DNA of 64,000 nucleotides from Ascaphus truei (taxonomy: Eukaryota > Chordata > Amphibia > Anura > Ascaphidae): positions 18,194,463-18,258,462 of the forward strand of contig CM071579.1 of the NCBI GenBank assembly GCA_036426205.1. Reading direction: 5' to 3'. How positions within the stretch are numbered: position 1 is the first letter of the stretch; the number at the start of each line of letters is the position of its first letter. Positions 56,560-64,000 of this stretch are shown here, one piece after another. The position numbers and the translations under genes were made by a program. The notes beneath the pieces were generated by a model. It was not told where the DNA came from. It ran no database searches and was given only the letters and a program-made list of their open reading frames with translations.

Positions 56560-57042
56560 TAAAGTGTAGCACCATTTAGTAAATATGGGCCTTAGACTAA
56601 ACTAGAGGCAGTGATAGGTTCAAAAGGCTCAACTTCAAACTACGTGTTAATTCTGACAGAAATCAGAGACAAGTCGTGTATAAAGCATGTTACGTTCATT
56701 GTTTGGCTTCAATGTGTGGAGATTAAATACCATAATATGTGTATATATCATCTTTAAGTCCCAGTCGATCCAGGGCCATCTTAACAGCATTAGGGGCCCC
56801 GGGCAAAGCAGTGCACGGGGCCCTGCCTACACAATCACTCACATGAATAAAAATGTAAATTAACGATTTGTTAACGAATAGTTAATATCCCCTGAATATC
56901 TAGTTTACAATTTATTCTGACATCTTACTGTTACAGTGTTATTCATAAAACAATCTTTTTTATATAACTTTTACAATACCTCACAAGAAAAACATCACTT
57001 TGCTAGCTATAACTGCAGTACAGTGAAAAAACTCAACCTGTA

Positions 57043-57094
<52 letters not shown>

Positions 57095-57098
<4 letters not shown>

Positions 57099-57984
57099 GC
57101 CCCGGTAAGATTTTGGGGCTATATATCTTTCTCCTACTGGTGTAACTCCTTCTAAGGGCAGGCCGCCAGTAGTTATCATGGGTTTCCCCCACTCCAAGCC
57201 CTGCCTTGATTGATGGAGGTAGGCCCGACTCTGTGTGGAAGGCATGCGACACAGGGGAGGGCCTGCTGACATCATGAGGGGTGAGGCTGACTAAACTTAG
57301 TCCTGCTTGTTCCTGTAAGTGACAAGCAGTTCTGTCCTGGGAGCAGAGAGTGCTGGAGTGACTGACCGGAGAGGTCATGATTAGAGTGACACCTGTGCTT
57401 GGAGGAGAAGCTAAAGACCAGCCTGTTTAGAGCTGATAAAACTATAGGTGGTGGACCAATGCCCCTCACCCTGCTCAGGGGGTGAGGGGGGGGATCTTGC
57501 CTCACCCAGAGGGTATACCCTTGGGGTGAGTGTCGGGGGTATTGAAGCCCCATACAGCCCGTCCTGCAGGGGTACAGCCTGGAGGAGAAGGAGAGGAGGA
57601 CAAGACCCTGTACACTGTACATGAACTGCTGCTGTATACGAACTGCTGCTGTGTGCTGCTACAGAAAGAATAAAGAGACATTGCTGCTTTTATACAAAAG
57701 ACTGTGTGAGACTGGAATCTCTCGCCCTGAGACCAGGGCTTCTCTGGGAGGATTTCACCCTACCCCTATAGGCTCCCCAGAGATGGAGGCGCTGCACCAC
57801 CACCACTAAAGATGAAGGCATATACCCCAGAAGCCTGTCCCTGTTATCCCCAATACCATTGCGGGAGACTCAGGCCCTCCTGTTCCTCACAGGTATGCAC
57901 CACCAACACATATGTAACCAGCCCAACTACACTCTAGGGGTCCAGTCTGCGACCGGGGGGGGGGGGGGGGGAACATGGGTTACA
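57095..57984 (+). mobile_element. solo LTR in an (AT)n tract
   Basis: TGTAGCCCCGG to GGGTTACA, with TATA on both sides (uninformative in an AT tract). Contains aataaagagac near 57,669 and the box gatggaggcgctgcaccacc near 57,783. Confidence 0.85.
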
Positions 57985-57998
57985 TATATATAAATAAA

Positions 57999-58290
57999 AT
58001 ATCCCCCACCACCACCCCCATATATATTAAATATCCCACCACTAGCCCAATACATATAAAATATCCCTCCACAACCCCAATACATATAAAATATACTCCA
58101 ACCACCACAATACATATAAAATATACCCCTACCACCCCCATACATATAAAATATACCCCTACCACCCCCATATATATTAAATATACCCCTACCACCCCCA
58201 TATATATTAAATATACTCCTACCACCCCCATACATATTAAATATACCCCCACCTCCCCAATACATATTAAATATCCCCCCACATTGTATT
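57999..58290. repeat. 30-bp minisatellite
   Basis: Units accacccccatacatataaa then atataccct. Frames through it are artefacts. Confidence 0.93.
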
Positions 58291-58679
58291 TTACCTTATC
58301 TTCTGCAGGACGCAGACAGCACGGAACATGTCTCTGGCCCGCCGGGGTGTGGGCTCCGCCCCCGCTGTCCTCTGGTTGGCTGTCCTCTCCTCCAATCAGG
58401 GACAGCACACCAGTCCGCCTTGCTCTGCCCAGCCCTCTCAGCACTTAACGCTCGCCGGACACCTGGCAACCCTATGGTGGGCACGCATGGGCCGGACGCA
58501 TGGGGGCCCCCTATGCTGTGGGGCCCCCGGGCAACTGCCCAGCGTGCCCATATGTTAAGACGGCCCTGAGTCGATCCACTGCTGGATGAGGCCTCCCCAA
58601 TGGTCTTCCTGGTACTGTACTATGGTTGCAATAATGCACATGTAGGTGTTAATGGTCATGCTGGCGGGACACACAGCAC

Positions 58680-59063
58680 TAGGGTTGCCACGTGTCCAGT
58701 ATTGAACTGGACTGTCCTGTATTTGGACACTCTGTCCAGTAAAATCTTATAGGTAATACTGGACATGTATGTGTCCGGTATAACCTCTCTAAACATAGTG
58801 ACCTGACCGGCTTGGGGGGCCACGGGATTTTTCCGAACAGGGCTGTTTCTAGGGGGCTGGGCATCTTCCTCCATCCTGATTGGCTGCCGCTTGGTAATGC
58901 AGCCAATCAGGACGAGGTGTCAGGAACCTGGGGGTGGAGCCAAGGAGAGGAGGAAACAGCATGGAGCGGAGAGAGGAGAGGTGCATGCGTCTGTGTGTCT
59001 CAAGCATGGTGCACCTTTCACCATTGTGTCCAGTATTTTTGGAGAAGCCACCTGGCAACCCTA
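58680..59063. mobile_element. TAGGGTTGCCA-type DNA transposon
   Basis: Ends TAGGGTTGCCACGTGTCC and GCCACCTGGCAACCCTA. Flanks cacagcac and catagcgc agree at 6 of 8. Non-coding, the cleanest copy of the family. Confidence 0.8.
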
Positions 59064-59280
59064 CATAGCGCCCCACATTAGCCATGCACTAAAAAAGGCG
59101 CGGGGCTCATGCGTTATTTCACCCCCCGGCTGGTGTGCCATAACTCTGGCTACCTCTGTATATGTGTGTTAGTGTGTTACCACATCACCTATTACATGTA
59201 CCATTCCACATTGCTTATCCAACCCCAGTCCTGTTTCCTACAGTGCTAATAATGCTATGACTCCTATTTCCTTGCTGCGC

Positions 59281-59426
59281 AGGATTTCTCTGGCGTTCGC
59301 AGGATTTCTGTGTTGTTCGCAGGATTTCTGTGGCGTTCGCAGGATTTCTGTGGCGTTCGCAGGATTTCTGTGGCGTTCGCAGGATTTCTGTGGCGTTCGC
59401 AGGATTTCTGTGGCGTTCGCAGGATT
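59281..59426. repeat. 20-bp minisatellite
   Basis: Seven full copies of aggatttctgtggcgttcgc in register, then a partial. Since 20 is not a multiple of 3, all frames give 20-residue protein repeats. Confidence 0.97.
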
Positions 59427-59736
59427 GTGCCTGTTCTGTGTCGCTGCTTTGGAGAAATCCCACTTTATTGGATGTCTTGTTCTCTCTCTCTATTAAAATA
59501 TTTATAATATTTGTAGTTTTAACAGCCTGATAACAATGGTTAAAAGCTTCGATGTTCTGCCTACTAGGCAGAGACTCTAGAAGAGAAGCCAAAGAGATCA
59601 TTAATAAGATATAGGAGTCTGATAAAATATTTATACCACACCTCGTCGCCGTTAAAAAGCTGGGTTTTCTTCGGTCTCTTAGTGCTGGTGAGGCTCGCTA
59701 TATACATTGCTTTTGCATTAATGTAGGGAGTGGGCC
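59427..59736. other. unassigned DNA
   Basis: Nothing recognised. Confidence 0.4.
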
Positions 59737-59805
59737 ACTGTAGTCCTCAAGGGCCCTCAACAGGTCAGGTTTTCAGGATATCCCTGCTTCAGCACAGGTG
59801 GCCGA
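59737..59805. mobile_element. half of a hairpin MITE
   Basis: tagtcctcaagggccctcaa then aggatatccctgcttcagca; right arm absent. Confidence 0.7.
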
Positions 59806-59829
59806 GTCAGTTTTTTGCACTATTTTTAC

Positions 59830-59841
59830 CCACCATAACTT
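59830..59841 (+). promoter_or_regulatory. PSE-like box
   Basis: CACCATAACTTA, identical to 37,926-37,937 and 66 bp before the hammerhead start. Confidence 0.5.
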
Positions 59842-59895
59842 ATTTAATGTGTGAAACCTCTTACAGTGTCACATTGCAACGCTAATATAACCAGC

Positions 59896-59939
59896 CTCAC
59901 ACTGATGAGACCCAAACGGTCGAAAGAGCCGTCTGTGAG
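59896..59939 (+). ncRNA. hammerhead ribozyme, near-canonical
   Basis: Stem I CTCACA/TGTGAG is perfect over 6 bp. Core CTGATGA at 59,902-59,908, stem II GACC/GGTC around caaac, GAAA at 59,922-59,925, cleavage triplet GTC ending at 59,933. All core bases fit. Stem III (after GAAA, gagccg) is reduced to one pair, so self-cleavage as a monomer may be weak. Confidence 0.82.
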
Positions 59940-60064
59940 TTGGGTTACTGGCTCTGCACTTCTTTAACCCATGCTGTGCTGAAAAGCTGTGTAATACGGC
60001 AGGCAGAAGCTTACAGGGATCCATGGTAAAATGAACAGGAAGCAAAATGTGACACTGTGTGCTC

Positions 60065-60097
60065 ATTTGCATGTCATTACCCAGAATCCCTAGCTGC
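60065..60097 (+). promoter_or_regulatory. octamer and SPH/Staf-like element
   Basis: ATTTGCAT at 60,065-60,072 and tacccagaatccctagctgc at 60,078-60,097. Confidence 0.6.
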
Positions 60098-60165
60098 AGC
60101 GGAAGAACTGTATGCTAAGAGACAATGGGGAAAAGCAGGGTTGCAGACCGGTTTCACGTAAGTTT

Positions 60166-61236
60166 GCCAGGTGTCCAGTATTGGACCGGACTATCTTGTA
60201 TTTGGACACTCTGCCCAGTAAAAAATGAGAGGTAATACTGGACATGTATGTGTATACCGGTATTACCTCTCTGGGCATGTATGTGTATACCGTTATTACC
60301 TCTCTGGGCATGTATATACCAGTATTACCTCTCTGTATGTATATATCGTTATTACTTCTCTGGGCATGTATGTGTATACCGTTATTACCTCTCTGGGCAT
60401 GTATATACCAGTATTACCTCTCTGTATGTATATATCGTTATTACTTCTCTGGGCATGTATGTATATACCGTTATTACCTCTCTGGGCATGTATGTATATA
60501 CCGTTATTACCTCTCTGGGCATGTATGTATATACCGTTATTACCTCTCTCTGGGCATGATTGTATATACCAGGATTACCTTCCATGGTCTTGTAATGTAT
60601 ATATCTTTATTCCTCTCTCTGGCCTGTATTTGTATATACCGTTATTACCTCTCTGGGCATGTATGTATACTACCGTATTACCCTCTCTGGGCATGTAGGT
60701 ATATACCGTTATTACCGTCTCATGGACGTAGGTGTATCCGGTATTATCCGCCCTCTCTTGGCATGTATGTATATACCGTATTACCTTCTCTGGCCTGTAT
60801 TAATACCAGTCTACCTTTCTCTGGCAGTATGTATATACGCATTTATTTACCCCACTACTGGGCGATGTATGTATATACCAGTATTACCCTGCTCTCTGGC
60901 GTGTACTGTATATTACCGTTATTACCCTCTGGCATGTAATTATATGACTCAGTATTGAACCTCTCGTGGCATAGTGACCTGACCGGCTTGGGGGCCCGCA
61001 GAATTTCCCTGAGCAGGGAGAGCAGGGCTGCTGTTTGGGGGCTGAGCAGCTTCCCCCATCCTGATTGGCTGATGCTGGATAATGCAGCCAATTTGGAGGT
61101 GGTGTCAGGAGCCTGAGGGTGGGTCCAATGAGAGGAGGAAACAGCATGGAGCAGAGAGAGGTGTGTGCCTCTCGAGCGCGTCGCACCTTTCACCATTGTG
61201 TCCAGTATTTTTGGAGATGCCGCCTGGCACCCCTAT
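60166..61236. mobile_element. AGGGTTGCCA-type transposon, expanded
   Basis: Left end gtttgccaggtgtccagta, right end gccgcctggcacccct, interior gtgacctgaccggcttgggg as in 58,680-59,063. A minisatellite has expanded inside. It interrupts the satellite-2-like unit. Target duplication unclear. Confidence 0.7.
60228..60960. repeat. ~33-bp minisatellite
   Basis: Units gggcatgtatgtatataccg then ttattacctctct, grown from the gtaatactggacatgtatg part of the transposon. Degenerate after 60,560. The 231-codon frame here is an artefact. Confidence 0.92.
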
Positions 61237-61407
61237 GTCTCAGACCTGTGAATGTGCTCACGGCGTGGTGCTTTTAATTTTATATTATAAGACTTGGTTA
61301 AATCTTTTTAAAATACCATCAACAGCTCTTTGCACCAAAGTTTCTTGTGAAATCAGAGACAGTATCTCTTCTTTTCTTTTCGCCACTTTGACCCAATGAC
61401 TCTAGAG

Positions 61408-61537
61408 CAGGGGAAGCAAACTCCAGTCTTCAAAAGCCTTTGACTGAGCCACTGATTGAGCCACCTGTGCTGAAGCAGGGATATGCTTAAAACCTGACCT
61501 GTTGGTGGCCCTTGAGGTCTGGAATTGGCCACGCCTG
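61408..61537. mobile_element. hairpin MITE (CTCAAGGGCC family)
   Basis: caggggaagcaaactccagt to ggaattggccacgcctg, arms complementary throughout. Confidence 0.82.
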
Positions 61538-62334
61538 CAGTAATGTATAAACAAGATGTAACTCACTTTTATAGTAATATTCTGGGCACAGAGAAGTGCA
61601 AATCATTCCACCAGGATCTCTATCTGTCCGAACGTTTGCATTCCACTATCCCTGATTACATTGTAAATTTGGCTTTAATCTCCTTATCTCCTTTTTTTGC
61701 GGCCAAAGGGGCCCTGCTCTCGTGTTTTGCTTTTCAACGCGTAAATTCCGACCTCTCTGGCAGCGAAAGTTTTATGCTTTTGCATGTGCTGAAAATAGAG
61801 GACTCGCTGAATTCCTTAAGACAAAACTCCTAGCCCCGGATATGCACTAACTCAGAGCGCCGTGTGGACGAAGCGTCGCAAACGGGATTGTTGACGCTTA
61901 AATGACGCAAGGAAAACAAGAAATATATTGATTGTGCGCTTCTTTTTTTCACCTCCAATTGTGTGCCTTTGGCGTCATAAATGTTTTTAGTCAAGGATAT
62001 TGGTGCAAACATGTGACGTAGGGGCAAAATGGCGAGCATGATAAAGGTTGAGCCCCGCCACTGCCCCTGTACGTCTGGATGTGTCCGCAGGATTTCCTCG
62101 GCAGGCCGATGTTATGTGGCTCATCTGGTCCAAAATCTTGTGTGTTACAATGTATCACTGTGTGTTACCATGTATTGCTGTATGTGGAAACCTTTATTTA
62201 TGCAGTGTATTCCTGTGTACTGTTACTGTAAACATGTATTTGGCTGTTCCCTTGGTGTGCCAGGTTAGTGATACACTTACCCACGGCCTGCACGCCAAGG
62301 GATCCAGGTTCTCGCTAGTCGAGGAGGGGGAGGT
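61538..62334. other. unassigned DNA, partly repeat-poor
   Basis: A 102-codon frame (61,525-61,833) partly overlaps the MITE and is unrecognised. 61,560-61,990 is non-repetitive. No firm feature. Confidence 0.35.
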
Positions 62335-62455
62335 GCAGTGCAGGGGACAAAGGGAGAGCGGGGAGGTGCAGTGAGAGAGGGAGAGTGGGGAGGTGCAGTG
62401 AGAGAGAGAGAGGGAGAGTGGGGAGGTGCAGTGAGAGAGGGAGAGTGGGGTGGGT
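62335..62455. repeat. GA-rich minisatellite
   Basis: Units gggagagtggggaggtgcag then tgagagag, about 33 bp, 3-4 copies. Confidence 0.9.
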
Positions 62456-63136
62456 GGAGTCTGGGAGATGTTGGTCCAAAGAGTGGAGCCTTTGTCTGCC
62501 CCAGGTACCGTGACTGTATGTACGAAAACAAAAGTGCATACGTGCAGCAAAAAAACTGTTAATACTGCGTCAAAACGGCACGCCAAGTTGTATCTGGCGC
62601 GAATCGTTTTCAGTCTGTGTATATTGTTAGCGCAGAATTAAAAGCACTCAAGCTGCTTTGTATCAACGCAAAAAATGTTATGACGCAGCACCGATGATTC
62701 ATAATATACATTAACAAAATCTTATATTTTCGGATTTAACAGTGACACTATAAGAAAATACAGGCAGCTATCAAGTGATATTTACTAATACTAGTCATAA
62801 AATGAACAAATACACAGACGTCTGTTTTCATTCATATTGAACCAATCAGGCGTGCGGCACAATGCCACGAGTGAAACGTCGTTTCAGACAATGAGCTGTG
62901 CGTCATACGTAAGAAGTCGCAGACCGACCTTCATATATACAACGCAAATGTTTCAAGGTATGTAGGCAACGTCTTTTTTTAAAAGGGTACAGAAAACAAA
63001 AATGGCTGGGCGGACAGGAAGTGACACGCAGAGTATGGCTTTGGGGAAACATCCATTTTCTTTGTAATAATGATAAGACTGGAGTCAGGTAAGCAGAAAA
63101 GTGTCGCTACTGTTAGAGAGCAGGATACATTATATC
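62456..63136. other. unassigned DNA
   Basis: tgaaacgtcgtttca near 62,872 is a short palindrome. Nothing else recognised. Confidence 0.4.
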
Positions 63137-63300
63137 AGGGGCGGCCAACTCCGGTCCTCAATAGCCACCAACAGGCCAAGTATAAAGGATATCCCTGCTT
63201 CAGCACAGGCGGCTCAATCAGTCCCATCTTCAGCACAGATCGCTCAATCAGTTCCTGCGTTAATGTGACAGCCAAGAACAGTGGAAAGACTTGTCCTTGA
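63137..63300. mobile_element. hairpin MITE, decayed
   Basis: gcggccaactccggtcctca start; internal gcttcagcacaggcggctca; weak right arm. Confidence 0.7.
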
Positions 63301-63490
63301 GGAGACCTGCTCTTTGTAGACATTGTTTAAATGCCCCGGGAGTAAGAACAAAACTAAACAGGTAAGTATCTCAGAAATAGGGGTTCCCCGGAGTTAACAA
63401 TAGTGAGGTTCAGCTCAGGACGCCTCAAATTATGCAAAGAAATCAGTATTGAAATGTATCGGAAAGACGACTTTCAATAGCGTTAGGGCA

Positions 63491-63582
63491 AGGGGTGTCC
63501 AACTCCAGTCCTCAAGGGCCACAAACAGGTCAAGGTTTCAGGATATCCCTGCTTCAGCAGAGGTGGCTCAATCAGTGGCTCA
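63491..63582. mobile_element. hairpin MITE, left half
   Basis: aggggtgtccaactccagtc then cagcagaggtggctcaatca; right arm absent. Confidence 0.75.
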
Positions 63583-63655
63583 GTTCATTTCTTATTACCA
63601 TAGTGAACAGATTTATGCGCCACTGGGAACCAACAAATATATTCGAAACTCTCTA

Positions 63656-63781
63656 GGGCAGGGGTTCTCACCTCCAGTAGTCTTTAACTGAGCCACTGAT
63701 TGAACCACCTGTGCTGAAGCAGGGATATCCTTAAAACCTGACCAGCTGGTGGCCCTTGAGGACTGCAGTTGGCCATCCCTG
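63656..63781. mobile_element. hairpin MITE (CTCAAGGGCC family)
   Basis: gcaggggttctcacctccag to cttgaggactgcagttggcc, both arms present. Confidence 0.8.
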
Positions 63782-63930
63782 GATTATATAACATAGGCGT
63801 AGCACATGGCCAACAGCTGCTAAGACCTGGGCTGGGAGCAGAGAAAGCCATCCTGAGAGCTGAAGCACTGGGATCAGGTTTGCACTACCAATTTTACACA
63901 ATAAACTCTTTCACAGATCCTGATAGTAGT

Positions 63931-64000
63931 ACGTTGGCCTCCGTGTGTTCCGAAACGTTGTTGGCCTCCGTGTGTTCCGGAACGTTGTTGGCCTCCATGT
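63931..64000. repeat. 27-bp minisatellite, runs off window end
   Basis: gttggcctccgtgtgttccg then aaacgtt, two copies and part of a third. Confidence 0.88.

Larger units (their letters stand above)
56771..58568 (+). mobile_element. hAT element hosting a solo LTR, perfect 8-bp duplication
   Basis: AGTCGATC at 56,763-56,770 and 58,569-58,576. Ends cagggccatcttaacagc and gttaagacggccctg match 8,201-8,633. Interior: AT tract, solo LTR, 30-bp minisatellite. Confidence 0.92.
59806..60165 (+). repeat. satellite-2-like unit with near-canonical hammerhead
   Basis: PSE-like box at 59,830-59,841, hammerhead at 59,896-59,939, octamer at 60,065-60,072, SPH-like element at 60,078-60,097. Continues to gggttgcagaccg at 60,150, where a DNA transposon interrupts; the tail tgtctcagacctgtgaatgt resumes near 61,237. 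Confidence 0.8.

Noticed and set aside
57975..58448. Frames of 157 and 154 codons with YIKYTPTTP-type repeats
   Set aside because: 30-bp minisatellite inside a hAT element.
59281..59426. Possible CRISPR-like array
   Set aside because: Repeats are directly adjacent without spacers; also wrong organism type.
59257..59530. Frames with GFLWRSQDFCGVRRISVAFA repeats
   Set aside because: 20-bp minisatellite; no gene context.
60244..60939. 231-codon frame with YRYYLSGHV repeats
   Set aside because: Reads a 33-bp minisatellite in frame (33 is a multiple of 3), inside a transposon.
62866..62890. GTGAAACGTCGTTTCAG
   Set aside because: Simple palindrome, no CTGANGA partner.

Overview
This window looks like vertebrate genomic DNA from an amphibian, most likely an anuran (frog or toad). 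The reasons are the AT-rich background, dense nested transposons of many classes, long (TA)n, (TG)n and (CATA)n tracts, and above all two kinds of hammerhead self-cleaving RNA motif carried on dispersed repeats, one of them built like newt satellite 2. I could not fix the species. There is no operon-like gene organisation. I found no host gene that I can name; two weak exon candidates (2.3-2.6 kb and 15.23-15.26 kb, both minus strand) are listed. Most long open frames are low-complexity repeats read as protein.

Layout. 0-12 kb: unique AT-rich DNA with MITEs (a Tigger-like element, hAT elements at 2.71 and 8.20 kb with 8-bp target duplications), a SINE, an LTR fragment and a solo LTR (9.77-10.59 kb). 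10.7-12.7 kb: two hammerhead-bearing arms in inverted orientation around an AT-rich array. 12.8-19 kb: a minus-strand LINE interrupted by a 2.4-kb G-rich/CpG-rich block and by a solo LTR. 19-27 kb: repeats around a repeat-poor stretch (22.8-24.0 kb) that resembles conserved non-coding DNA. 27.2-34.8 kb: an L1-like element with a YY1-type 5' end, ORF1 and a decayed ORF2, broken by three insertions, each bounded by a target duplication (two hammerhead elements and one LTR). 34.8-36.1 kb: a TAGTA-type simple satellite. 36.7-38.3 kb: a tandem satellite-2-like unit. 40-43.5 kb: a solo LTR and DNA transposons. 43.56-48.80 kb: a two-LTR element without pol, inserted in a CATA microsatellite. 49-59 kb: solo LTRs, hAT elements (one hosting a solo LTR), SINEs. 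59-64 kb: a second satellite-2-like unit with a near-canonical hammerhead, minisatellites and hairpin MITEs.

The main systems. (1) The satellite-2-like family combines an octamer plus SPH/Staf-like element, a PSE-like element about 165 bp further on, and a hammerhead about 60 bp beyond that. This is the order expected of an snRNA-type promoter driving a self-cleaving RNA. (2) A second hammerhead family (CTGAAGA, a stem-loop, then GAAACGCGT) occurs at six places. In five of them stem I is complementary although its sequence differs, and in most of these stem II changes in a compensating way too. The palindromic stem III recalls the dimer-type hammerheads of Penelope-like elements. At least three of these sit in insertions with direct target duplications. 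(3) A large LTR superfamily with 4-bp target duplications shares an internal GGAGGCGCTGC box that also forms the primer-binding-site-like sequence of the complete element.
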